Assembly (NCBI GenBank): GCA_029959085.1
Contig: JARWIR010000010.1
Coordinates: 15,831,001-15,895,000 of the forward strand
Direction of reading: 5' to 3'
From: Nemophila menziesii
Lineage: Eukaryota > Streptophyta > Magnoliopsida > Boraginales > Hydrophyllaceae
DNA length: 64,000 bases
Shown here: positions 10,551 through 21,648 of the stretch, piece by piece
Layout: the number at the start of each line of letters is the position of its first letter
How positions within the stretch are numbered: position 1 is the first letter of the stretch
Position numbers and translations under genes: made by a program
The notes under the pieces: generated by a model
Seen by the model: the letters and a program-made list of their open reading frames with translations, nothing else
Databases searched by the model: none
Told to the model about the DNA's origin: nothing

Positions 10551-12439
10551 AAATACATAACACTCATTGGTATTACCTAGGGTGTGATAAAATAATAGAT
10601 AAAGTAAGTGCAAATAAACACCCTAGACTACACGTTACTCACTACAAGTATCACATATTGTATGCAACTTTTAATGATAAACAAAATTTGTTCCTTAGAG
10701 ACTACGAAAGTTAGAGAGAACTTGTGCAAATATCACATGCAAATAAGAAAATTAGAATAATAATACGCAAGAAATAAAAAACAATAGTTTTTTTTTGGTT
10801 TTTGAGAAGAAAAATTAACGAATAAAATAAAGAGAGTAAAGTAAATAAGAAGAGACAATAGTATGAGAGTTTAGCTCGAGATATAGCAAGTAATCCCCAC
10901 TAGTCTTGTTTATTCTAATAATGTAAGGGAAAATTATGTAGAACTGCAATCACCAGGATTCTAAATTCCTCCTAACCCCCTTCCGGGTGGACTTAGGTGG
11001 CGACCTCACAATTACCAGGGGACTTAACTAAGGTGCTCCTACGCCACTAGGTTCTTAGATGAGACTGGCCTGCAATAATAATCTGTGGTTAAATCAAACC
11101 CTAATGACTATCTGGTGGGGCCTAGGGTGTGATAAAATAAGATATAAATAAAGTGCAATTAACACACTAAAGCTACACGGTTCTGCAAGTATACAGATCG
11201 TATGCAAGTTTTAGTTAAATAATTAAGATTCGTTCCGCAGAGACTACGAAGGTTAGAGGCAAATAAAAGCTAGAACAAATAAAACGCAATAAAAGTAAAG
11301 ACTAATAGATGTTTATTTGATTTTCTAATTAACTAAATTAAACTACGAATTTAAAGACAGAAAAGTAAATACGAAATAGAGTAATATGAGAATATAGCTT
11401 GAGTCACTAGCATGTAATCCCCACTAGTTTTGCCGTTCTAAACATGTAAGGGTGAATTATGTGGTATTTCAATAATCGGTCCCAATTCGCTATCGGTAGT
11501 TTAAAATAGGATTTACCTGTGTCAATAAGGCTTCCTAAGCAAACTTTTCCTGTAACTGGTAAATAGTCACAAGAACTAAACCATAGTGATTATCTAGTTA
11601 GGTTGATTTGTCAGATCTAAACCGAATACTAGACGTTATGTGCTAAACATGCAATTAAACACCGTTGTCAATGGTGACCTAACTACTAGATGGTAATTAT
11701 ATATGGCGGCCGTCCACAAGAACACAAAATATAAATCCAAACACATAAACAGAGAATAAAAACTATAATTCAATTTAAAACATTAAGTTCCCAAATTAGA
11801 TAGATGTCAATCAAAACTAGGGTTTATACATATATGCTAAAAACTCAAGCTAAAGAAATTTAGTTCATGAAAGAAAAGAAAGAAATTACAAATTTAAAGG
11901 TAGAAGAAGACATTGTGATGAACAGCTCCTTCCAGACTTCTTTTCTTGTGTTGTAAGCTTCCTCTTGGTTTAAGGTTTCACCAAGGATGATTTACGAGTG
12001 TTAAGAGATTGTATTTATAGTGTATAGGTTGACCTAATTCGTTTCTTAGAGATGAGGTTAAGTAATGGACTCCAAGCCCAACTCAAATTCGTAAGGAAAT
12101 AAAGATAAATTCTGCTGAACTGTTTTGAGCATATCTTCTTCGTTATTGGTCGGTTTTTGCTCCATAATATACCAAAAGAATCCTCAGCGAATTATCTACG
12201 TCCCTGTGAAAGGAATCTTCCAAAATCGGCTTCTCTCTTGGAGTTATCGCCACTTCTTTAGGCGTGTGCTGCAGAATTTCAGATTTAGGCAGCTTTTCCT
12301 TTTCCTAATTGAACTCTGTTTCCTTCTATCTCCAATTTAATTATCTTTAAAGCTGAAATTCAGATTTACTTGGCAAATTTTCCTTTCCTATTTAATATTT
12401 ATTTCATTTTATCTCCAATTTCGATCATTATCTTCTTTT
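10551..12439 (-). mobile_element. Composite LTR remnants, copy A
   Basis: Two related LTR-type segments lie head to tail. Each starts with CTAGGGTGTGATAAAATAA followed by a GTGCAA-TAACACNCTAnAnCTACACG stretch (about 10,569 and 11,123). Each then has a CAGAGACTACGAA phrase (about 10,697 and 11,239) typical of Athila/Tat LTR ends read on the minus strand. The first segment matches copy B closely, whereas 11,110-12,351 is clearly more diverged from copy B. From 12,352 the match to copy B becomes close again. Small ORFs here are not genes. Confidence 0.5.
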
Positions 12440-12722
12440 CCTTTGATCTAAAACCTCTGAAGGTTATCATGGTCGATATGAGAAACCTTGGTTAAATTTC
12501 TTAGAAAGGTTATCGATTATGAAATTTTTCCATCAACATGGAACTTCGACCTACAACCTATGGATGTTAACACGCTTGATCGCTCTCTCATAAAGGTTAC
12601 CAAATATGAAAGTATTCCATCAACATGGAACTTTGAAATAAAACCTATGAAGGCTTACATAGTTGATCCAAGAAACCTCGGTTCAGTCTCTCAGAAAGGT
12701 TATCAAATATAAAATTATTCCA
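12440..12722. repeat. Short second array of the 103-bp repeat, copy A
   Basis: Nearly three monomers of the same family as the 2,515-3,600 array: GATCTAAAACCTCTGAAGG, then AAACCTTGGTTAAAT, then GGTTATCGATTATGAAAT with TTCCATCAACATGGAAC. The array stops abruptly at ATTATTCCA, where the LTR starting TGATGTATC begins. The 74-codon ORF inside it is a by-product of the repeat. Confidence 0.85.
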
Positions 12723-14130
12723 TGATGTATCTCTTTTTGTGATGGATTAATCCACTCTTGATACATTATTTTGGGAGTTTATTAGGCCTAAGTGAGTGAT
12801 TTTCCCTTAATATTATCTATATTGTACTTTTGCCTCGAATTTTGGCCATATTACTATTTGTAGAGATTTTATGCCTTAATTGTGTAGATTTTAGGTACAT
12901 GGTTAACACAAGGTTAAAAGATCAAGAGAAGAATTAAAAAAAGTCAAGATAAACCCAAGCCAAGGCGTAATCTGAGCCAAGATTCACATTGGGAATTTAG
13001 AGCATTTTCTAGAGATATCTTTACGTCATATTGTTTAAGACACCACAGATTATTGGTAAGAGCTTTGGAACTGGTTTCTTTTGATTTAAAAGGGGCTTAA
13101 AGTCAGGGTCGCTCGAGAGGTGAAAGAAGTCATTTCGGAGTTGAGATGTAGAAGTTATTCCATTTTATTCCACAGTGACTCAAACTTGTCCAACTTTAGC
13201 TAAACACGGGTTGGACCGGTCTAAAACTAATTAAGTGAGCTTAAGGGGGCTCAAGTTTTTTTAGATAAGTATTTTAGAAACTCCCTTTTCATTATCTATC
13301 ACATACAACTCATAACCATCATTATTCTATATTAAGGGGAGCAAGAGCCGAAGAGAAGGAGAGAAGAAAAAAGCAGGGTTTGTCGATAAACCAACGATTC
13401 TTCCTCAACAATTCATCAAATCATCTCTTCCTTAAGAGTAACAATCATTTATTATTTCATTTAATTATGATTCTTCCAGTATTATCTATTATTTTTATTT
13501 CTTAACTAAACCCTCATTGCTTGAAGTTGCTTATGTAAGAAATTATGCTAAGTTGGTTAATTGCTTTATTGACTTTGGGAAATGTTTAATTTAGTTTGAT
13601 GTTTATTTAATTTCGTTTACTATATGATTGTTTTAATACTACCTATATTCTGGCCATATAGTGGGTAGTTTAGGTAATCAAATTTGGCACCACTATGAGT
13701 TTTAATTGCAGACATAGCATATAGGCGTCTAGTATGCAGTACTGAACCAAGAGGTCTTGCCTAGCTAGATAGTCAATAGATTTAGAACTTAAATCATCCA
13801 AAGACATTTTAGGGTCATTCGGGAAGGGCCTCTAGTGAAGGAGGGTTGCCTTCTAACCTAGCAACATATGTTAGAAGGATTGGTGAATCTCGGCTAATGC
13901 GAATTACCAACTCAACTTAATCGATAAAACAATTAACTTAGAGGTATGGGACTAGTAGCAATTCTTCAAACAACTTTCTCATCTTTAAGTTCATCTTTTG
14001 TTTGCTTAGCTCTTTACTTTCATTATTAGTTTAAATCTTGTTACTTATATACTTTAGTTCTTAACAATTGAAAACCAAATAAATATTTTCTTGTTTAAGC
14101 TTACAATTAACTTATTCATATTTCAATGTC
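12723..14130 (+). mobile_element. 5' LTR of a gutted Ty3/gypsy (Athila/Tat-like) element, copy A
   Basis: It begins TGATGTATCTC exactly where the 103-bp repeat is cut. The start resembles that of the LTR at 29,754 (TGATGTCTCC). The 3' half shows the same landmarks as that LTR, including TTTAGTTCTTAA near 14,053. It is followed by gag remnants in the same direction. The 3' end of the LTR and the primer-binding site could not be fixed. Confidence 0.55.
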
Positions 14131-14237
14131 TACATATTTACACTACTCAAAGCATAATTATCTACATATATGGAGCCGCCCACCTAGATATGGTTCGAGC
14201 TATCTAGAAGTTAATGTAGATATGCAACGCCTACATT

Positions 14238-14768
14238 TTTTTGGTCAAATTCATAAAAAAGATTACCTACTAGGCTTAGAAAAAAACAACTTACTAATAC
14301 TACTATAGAACTCAATTACCGAATCGCAAGGACAACTAGAAATGTCGATGTTACGTCTTACACACTTGGCCAGTCTGGCAGCTACACCATTAAACTCCTT
14401 TTTCACATGAATCACTTTCCAATTTGGAAATCGTCCTATCCACCTCCAGGCTTCAGAAACCATTGGGCGGATCCTCCAATCGATCCCCTTACGATGATCA
14501 ATACCTTGAACCACTTCAAGGTTGTCAGAGTAGAAATAACTACTCTGAATACCGAGATCTGCTGCAGGTCTCATGGCAAGGTGAATAGCCCACGCTTCTC
14601 CCTCCACACTAATATTAATTGTTACTCTCTTAGTGATCTTATGTATAATTTTGCCCTCCTTATTTACTGCTAAAGATACTATACTAGATGGATCCCAAAT
14701 GTTTATAAATGAAGCATCATTTAGCCAAATATTCTCGGTTTCATCCAGTAGGAACAGATTTTCTTCTT
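14238..14768 (-). mobile_element. 5'-truncated LINE fragment with RNase H, copy A
   Basis: The minus strand encodes an RNase H-like (RVT_3-type) domain: WLNDASF, VEGEAWAIHLAM, FYSDNLEVVQG and HVKKEFNGVAARLAK, with the first three acidic catalytic positions present. The usual Asp of VAD reads Ala in copy A. The plus strand starts with a T run, the complement of a short poly(A) tail. CCTACATT at 14,230-14,237 is repeated at 14,769-14,776 as a target-site duplication. It is severely 5' truncated, as LINE insertions often are, and sits just 5' of gag in the gypsy remnant. Confidence 0.85.
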
Positions 14769-14829
14769 CCTACATTACTCAAGGTGTTACAAGGAAACAA
14801 ATGCACTACTTTATGTTTTAATTTTTCTT

Positions 14830-16835
14830 AACCATAGGTGAAAGTGAGTGGCTAGATGAACAACCATTCAAGAGAATCCTTGATCATGATGCACTTCAAG
14901 CAAGGTTTTTGGATTGTTTCTATCCACAAATTTTGAGGAAGAAAGACCAAGTTGAACTTGAAAATTTTAAAGAAGAAGTTGATGAGAGCTTAGGGGGAAA
15001 CATGGACTAGATTTCAATGATAGTTGGCAAGGTTCCCTCTTCATGGGTACACTCCTCTGATGCAGATCTCTATTTTTTATAAGGGTCTTGATCAAAGTGA
15101 AAGGTTACAAGTTGATAATCTCGGTGGTGGTGATTTTGTGTCAATGGATCCTACTAAGGCCGCACAAGAAATGGAGAAACTTACCGACATTAAAAAAGTT
15201 GGCCAGTCTTGCTAACGCAAAGAGGTGTTTTAAATTTTATTAGTGAGACCGTGATAGATGCCAAGTTTTCTACATTGGAGGATTAATTTAAACAGTTTGA
15301 TATGGATGTGAAAGAAGGATTCCAAATTCATTTAAATATTCTAATTGTGTCGCTAATGATAATGGTTGGGAGGATTGTCTAAGCAACCTAGAATCCGTGG
15401 TGTTCATATCCAATCGAGGTAACCACAATGTTGTTGGTCATGGCTATTGCAACCTAACCGTAATCATCCCAGATTCCAATGATCAAATCCTAATGGGGCG
15501 ACAAATCAAGGAAATTATCAACAACGCCCCCAAGGACAAAATTTTCAACCAAGACCCCAAAATCAATTCCAAGGAGGCCAAAAGCCCGTTCAAGATTCTT
15601 ATTTTGAGAGTCATTACTCAAAAAGCACTTCCCGAATATCCACAATAAAGTACCTCACATTCTCTTACTTGATGACTCAAGGGTATTTGAATTCCAATCA
15701 AGAGGCATGGAAGTCCAACAATAAGAGAATAAATGAACATTCACCGGCATTAAAAATGCTTGAAAATCAGGTATCTCAAATTTCTAACCCTATGAATATG
15801 AGGCCATAACTACCTAACAATATTGAGAACCCGCGGAAGAATGAAGAGTATAACACGATTGTGCTAAGAAGTGGGAAGCAATTACCCTCATCTTGTACAA
15901 TGGTGAAAGAGAAAGAGTAAACCTCCGAGATGAAAGAGGTAGAGGAAGACATATAAGAGGTTGTTTACGAAGTGAATGACCCGGTGATCATGAAAGAAAT
16001 TGTTGAAAAGATGTTCATAGCTAATAAGAAGAAAGAAGAAGTTGTTAGTGAGAATCGACCTCCTGCACGTTTTCCTATACATTTCCAAGATAGGAAACAT
16101 GACAAACAGTACAAGAAGTTCATGAACATGGTGAAGAGATTACAAATTAATTATCCATTTGTGAATCCATCCAACGTATTCCAAAGTATTTGATTTTTAT
16201 GAAGGAATTTATCTCCAACAAACACAAATATTTTGACGGGGAGATGGTTGGTTTGCTGGATGAATGTCATGCTATTTGTCAAAACAAGTTGCCTCCAAAG
16301 TTGAAAGATCCCACGAGTTTCAATATTCCTATATCCATTGGTAAAGAGTGGACCATGAGAGCTTTATGTTATTTGGGTACGCGTATTAGTCTCATGCTAA
16401 ATCATTATTCGAGAAGTTAAGGATTTGGCACACGAGTCCTACTACAATGGTTTTACAAATGGCGGATAGGACGTTTTCCCATCCTGAATAAAAGGTAGAG
16501 GACATACTCGTTAAGGCAGGTAACTTTATAATTTGTTGTTCTTTTCTTATTATTTCCTACGACGCAGATAAGAATTGGCCAATCATTTTGGGAAACCATT
16601 CTTAGCCACATGGCGTACTTTGATGGATGTATAGAATGAAAATTTATCATGAGAGTGCAAGACAATGATGAGAAGTGTAGTGTATTCAAGGGGATGAAGT
16701 TCCCTGATCCTCTAGAAGATTGTTTCCGCTTGGATACATTAAATCAGGTAGAAAAATCCAATCAAGGTTTTTGGAAACCTATGGGTTGGAGGAGAAAGGC
16801 TGAGAATGAAATTACCATTCAAAGCTCTTCATAAC
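14830..16835 (+). pseudogene. gag-protease remnant of the gutted gypsy element, copy A
   Basis: In shifting plus-strand frames one can read gag-type stretches (WLDEQPFKRILDHDALQARF; LHGYTPLMQISIFYKGLDQS) and a linker similar to that of the second element (ALKMLENQVSQISNPMNMRP). A protease-type stretch follows (EWTMRALCYLGTRISLMLNH; TMVLQMADRTFSHPE; DILVKAG). In intact relatives the protease motif reads CDLG or CDSG. Here the Asp is Tyr, so catalysis would be lost even without the many stops. No reverse transcriptase or integrase follows. The sequence goes straight to post-pol landmarks near 17,100, so pol has been deleted. Confidence 0.8.
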
Positions 16836-17079
16836 CTTAAAAGGGGTCATAGAGAGCCAAGAAGAGCGTTAAAAAGGTTCCCAGGGAACCTAAAAGAAAG
16901 TGGAAAGAGATTGAAAAATCCAGATCCCCCAAAACATCCCAAAAGCGCAAGATTTTTTTGAGTGGCCCATGCGAGGTCACAAGAGTTGTTTTTGAATGGT
17001 TAGCTGAAGTTTAGACTAAGGAGGGATGCAAACCTCGCTTGGTAGAAGTTAATCGCCTTACCCACTGTTGGGGAGGCTA

Positions 17080-17458
17080 TGTGAGAAATAATTGACCTAG
17101 AGGTAACACGTTGAACTTCAATGACGTTAAACAAAAGTGATTCTTGGGAGACAATCCATGTTTGTAATGTTTTAGCAGTTCTATTTTATGTCTTTAGTGT
17201 TTATTAGTTTGTTTTATTTATGTATATTACGTAATGATAAGGGTATGGAGTGTTTTTTAATATGAAGGTGAGTAACCGAATGAGTTTAGGGTTAAGAAAT
17301 TTAAGAATATTTGAGCTCAACAGCAGGTCTCTGTGGTACACCGCACCCTACCTACGGTGCATCACGAGGCGCCAGACAGTCACAACGATAGACCCACGCT
17401 TAAATAGGTCAGAAAGAACTGATAATTTTGTAGTTCACCGCACCTTAAGTGCGGTGCA
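17080..17458 (+). other. Post-pol region of the gutted gypsy element with GC-rich hairpins, copy A
   Basis: GACGTTAAACAAAAG followed by TCTTGGGAGACAATCCATG (about 17,123-17,160) is a landmark of Athila-type elements just after pol. It is matched by GACGTTAAACAAAAG near 26,939 in the second element. Two GC-rich dyads follow: CACCG...CGGTG at 17,339-17,359, and CACCGCAC with GTGCGGTG at 17,436-17,456 separated by 5 bases. The element is cut at the CACTA end at 17,459. Confidence 0.6.
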
Positions 17459-18133
17459 TACTACTGGATTCGCGTGGTTTCGCGACGACACAGGTCGTCG
17501 CTAAACTCTCACATTTCGTCCTTAATTTGTCGTCTCTATCCCTTCGTCGCTATTTGGCCCATTAGCGACGAATAATTGTGATTTCGTCCCTAATCACTCA
17601 GACTTTTAACCACGAGGCCTAGCGTCGGGAATTCAACGACTTAGCGACGAGACATTAGCGACGAAAGGTCGTCGCGAATTTATGAATTAGTTTTTCTTTA
17701 TTTTTAATCGCTAATTTATTAAATGAATTTTCTTTTTTTTAAATAATTTAACCACGAAATAATAGCGACAGATTCGTCGTCGCAATTATTTTTTATTTTT
17801 TTAATATTGCCGTAAATCATTATTTTTTTTAATTTATGTGTTAGCGACGACCCAGTTGTCGTCGCTATTCATATATATTATTTTTTTATTTTTTGTTTTT
17901 TTTAAATTTAAATTTTAGATTTTTTATTTAAATTTTAGTTTTTATTATTATATTGATTTTAAATATAATGCAAAATTAAGAATAAATAAAAATCCAAAAA
18001 TAAAATACGATAATTCGATGGAAATATTAAACGTGAAGTCAAAGTCAAACGTAGTCAGAGTCAAAATCAAAGTCAAACATACGAAATAAACTTAAAAGTC
18101 TTAAAATTATAAACCAACCAAATAAAAAATATG
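17459..18133. mobile_element. CACTA element terminus with subterminal repeats, copy A
   Basis: In copy B the junction reads CACTACTGGATTCGCG. Copy A has a C-to-T change in the first base, so it reads TACTACTGG. The next 450 bases hold many direct and inverted copies of AGCGACGA/TCGTCGCT-type motifs, as in the subterminal regions of plant CACTA (En/Spm) elements where the transposase binds. The transposase-like gene follows on the minus strand, so this is the element's 3' end. No opposite terminus was found. Confidence 0.75.
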
Positions 18134-18135
18134 AC

Positions 18136-19768
18136 TCAATCATCACTTAAGTGGTGCTCTTCTTCATCTTCTCCTCTCTCCTCATCTTCTCTCTCTTCAT
18201 CTCGTCTTTCTTCATTAGTGGGCCCGGGTTTGCTGATCGGCTGAAGTCCTTGGGCGATTCTCATGCCGTTTGACGCTTCGAAGAGAGTGTCTGCCATGCT
18301 CGGGGGTTGACTCGGCCGACTAGAAGAAGTTGTGGGCCCGGTCGATGCGGAGGATGGATCCGGTATAGGTTCAAGTCCTTGAGCCGCGCGAAGCTCGTTC
18401 ATCCCAGCCAGAATCGCCTTAAGCAGCTCCTCGTTCTCCCTGTCCGGCTGTGTAGGAGTCCTGGATCATTTTCGGACCGGACCAATGGTAGGCACCCAGT
18501 ATTTAATCTTGGGTGGGTGTAGGACCTCCATGATAGTCTCGAGCATGGCATCCATCTACTCCTGGACAGTAACTTCAGCTCCATCCGCTCCGGCCTACAC
18601 AACCTTCTTCTGCATCTTCTCCCGAAGAACACCCTGTAATTAGATTTCAATTTAAAAATAGATTAGATTAATAAAAAAGTAAAGTTAAAAATAAATAATT
18701 AATTTAAAGCAATTTAAAAAAAAAACTTACTCTAGCTTTCTCCAAACGCTGGTCACGCCAGCTATCTGTAGCTGCATCGTAAGACAGGTGGTCAAAATAG
18801 CCACTTAAAGGAGGACACTCCATCTCCTCCTGGGTCTCATCATCCAAAAACGTCAACGGCTCTTTCGTCACCGTCTTCAGCTTCCCTTGGACAGTATACA
18901 ATAATAAATATTAATTAGTTAAAAATTAAATTAAAAAAAATAGTAAATTAAATTTTAATTATTAAAAGTTATACCTCTATAATCACCTCCCGAGTCTGGG
19001 ACCAGTTCCTTGACCCTGCCTTGCTCGGAACTGTCTGCAGCTCTCGATTCTTTTTGTTTATCTCAGCCTAACTCTGTTACAAATAATAAATAAATAGTTA
19101 TAAAATTTATAAATAAAGACGTATAAAATAATTAATAAATTATTTTTTTCTACCTTTTTCGTTTCGTCATCCAACATCTTCTTCGTCGCCCCCCAATGCT
19201 CCGGTAGAACATCTAGTGGATCTTCACCCGTGAAGTAGTAGTCGTTCTTCAAATCCGACTTCCATCGCCTGTAGGATCCGGAAGTCATCGTATTCAACCT
19301 CTTAACAATCTCATTCCAATCGTCTCGCCTCCTCCACTCCTCCAAATCAAAAAACGGGTGCAGTCGCTGCATAATTACCCCTTTGTTATGGTCGGGGACA
19401 TCAGACCATCCTATGTAGCACGGAGGAACAGCTTCTCGAACTGCATTACCTACCACCTGACCCACGTGTTTGCTATATGGGCCTACGAAATTCCACGTGC
19501 CGTCTATAACAGAAAAGTCATCTGGAATGGACCAGCCGACTCTCTTCAGGGTCTCGTAAGCTGTCCGGATAGATGTGGAAGCTTTAGGTCTCTTCTTTTA
19601 CGTTCACCTGTTTTAGTGAAAATTATTTATTAATTATATATTTTCTTAATTGAAATTATATTAATTGAATTTTTTATTACCCGATGGTTGGGCACAATCG
19701 GCATTAGAACGATTAGGACACCTCGGGGGATCGTTACCCATTCCGTCTCCGCCGTGACTCCTACCCAT
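18136..19768 (-). pseudogene. CACTA accessory transposase (Transposase_24-like), copy A
   Basis: This minus-strand gene has recognisable exons: 19,768-19,681 (starts MGRSHGGDGMGND); 19,607-19,154 (GTWNFVGPYSKHVGQVVGNA, then DDWNEIVKRLNTMTSGSYRR and KNDYYFTGEDPLDVLPEHW); 19,067-18,975 (EINKKNRELQTVPSKAG); about 18,901-18,728 (ATDSWRDQRLEKAR); 18,640-18,136 (NELRAAQGLEPIPDP, acidic C-terminus ending HHLSDD). The second and third exons resemble the plant En/Spm Transposase_24 family, a DNA-binding accessory protein. Breaks: the join of exons 1 and 2 is out of frame, the third exon has a stop at its start, and the last exon has stops before its final open part. The main DDE transposase is not present. 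Confidence 0.75.
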
Positions 19769-19820
19769 AACAGCTGCCACCTATAAAATTTACTAATTAG
19801 TCATTTACTAATTATATTTT

Positions 19821-20730
19821 TTTTGTCAACCGAATTAACCAACAAGATTATTTTACATTATTACAAAGCTTACTAAGATATAAATCCGATGCAATAAGAG
19901 ACCTATCCATCCAATCAGAAATATCAATATTTTTCCTTGTGCATTTAGCCAGCGCATCCACCGTGCTATTATATTTCCTCGGAACATGATAAATCTTCCA
20001 CCGATACTCTTGACCTAACCATTTCCTAACTTCCGCCAGGATCGGTTTAAGACTCCAATGAAGTCCGGTCTTACCTAAAACTCCTTGAACTAAATCAAGG
20101 TTATCAGAGTAAAAAGAAACACTCTGATTCTTAAGGTCACTACTAGCTCTTATCGCCAAAAGAAATGCCCAAACTTCACCATCAATGACCTTGTTAATTT
20201 TTCCTCTAATATTGATTTTCTTAGTGATCATACCCTTCTTATCAATTCCGATCGCAGCAACCGCAGCTGGTTCATTCTTATTGACAAAAGACGCATCACA
20301 CATCCAAATCATGTCCGTTTCATCATTAATTGTCGGATTTATGTCTTCCGCTATATTCTTACTTATCTTGTTAACCTCATCATTGTTAGTCGCGTCCATA
20401 TAAGATCCAAAAAGTCTATATACCAACTCCTTTGCTTTATCAAGAATATTCCATTTGCTCCATTTAACCCCTTCATGGTAACATTTCATTCTCTATTTCC
20501 ACATATACCACATGATACTTAAAATATAAGTCGTAACCTGTTAGTATTCCAACCATTCCTAGAGTATTCTTTGATTAACGAAATGCACCATTCCTCAACC
20601 GTACCCCTAAAATCTTTATCAATTTTAATTTGTAGTGGTGATTCCGCCCAAATTTCGATACTAAATGGGCATTGAAGTATAAGATGGTTGACATCTTCAG
20701 TTTCCATTTCACACCATTCGCATATATCAT
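19821..20730 (-). mobile_element. 5'-truncated LINE insertion, copy A only
   Basis: On the minus strand the 5' part encodes a reverse-transcriptase zinc-binding-type stretch (EDVNHLILQCPFSIEIW). It is followed by a 213-codon ORF (20,489-19,848) with an RNase H domain: WMCDASFVNK, DGEVWAFLLAIRAS, FYSDNLDLVQGV and VPRKYNSTVDALAKC. All four expected acidic positions are present. A T run at its left edge is the poly(A) side. TATTTT flanks it at 19,815-19,820 and 20,731-20,736, and copy B has the empty site at 52,419-52,424. It is of the same LINE family as the 14,238 fragment and inserted after the duplication. Confidence 0.88.
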
Positions 20731-20736
20731 TATTTT

Positions 20737-21340
20737 AGTCCTTATAAAACTTTATAAAATTGCAAATAAGTCCAAATTTTATAAAATTGCAAATTAACCC
20801 TAATTTTTTAAAATTGTATTTTTGTCCTTATTTTTTTAATAATTGCAAATAAGTCCTAATTTTTTGAAAAAATGCATTTTTGTCCAAGTTTTTTTTAAAT
20901 TGCAAATAAGTCCTAATTTTTTAAAAAATTGCATTTTTGTCCAAGTTTTTTAAAAATTACAAATAAGTCTAATTTTTTTTTTAAAATTGCATTTTTGTCC
21001 AAGTTTTTTAAAAATTGCAAATAAGTCCTATTTTTTTAAAATTTCATTTTCGTCCTATTTTTAAAAAAAATTCCAAATAAGTCCTAATTTTTTTTTAAAT
21101 TGCATTTTTATCCTAAATTTCTTTAAAAATGCATTTTAGTCTTATTTTCTATTTAATTGCATTTTAGTCTTATTTTCTATTTAATTGCATTTTAGTCCTA
21201 TTTTCTATATAATTGCATTTTAGTTCTATTTTTATGAAATTTCATTTAAGTCCTATTTTTTATGAAATTGAAAAAAGGTCCTTTTTTTATAAAATTGCAT
21301 TTTAGGCCTTAAACATACAAAATAAACATATTGCAAATAG
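20737..21340. repeat. AT-rich minisatellite-like tract, copy A
   Basis: GCATTTTTGTCCAAG and GCAAATAAGTCCTAATTT alternate with a period of about 57 bp between 20,760 and 21,100. GCATTTTAGTC(T/C)TATTTTCTAT then repeats at about 30 bp to 21,240. It lies 5' of the CACTA gene (which is on the minus strand) and 5' of gag, so it may be CACTA subterminal or intronic sequence. No gene. Confidence 0.75.
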
Positions 21341-21648
21341 GTCCCTATATCTTAAAACACAATCAAATTAAAATAACACACCAGCTATTACAATTAAAAT
21401 ACAAAAATCATATCAAAACCCTAATTTTAAACAAAGCCCAATTACATGTTGTTTTTAACACAAAAAAAATACCAAACATCCCAGAAATATATACATAAAT
21501 CTCGGAAATCATCAAATCATACAAACATTCATGAATTTTTTCAACCAAAAAAAAATTGCAAGTTTGATCCGGAAATTGGAACCTGTTACCTCCACTGGGA
21601 CTCTGTCCTCCCGCAATTCAAGGAATTTGATTCAGACCAGACGCGGGT

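Noticed and set aside
12488..12712. 74-codon ORF, also at 45,056-45,280, with an internal repeat
   Set aside because: It is an open frame through monomers of the 103-bp satellite. Its internal protein repeat is the DNA repeat, and the larger array shows no such frame.
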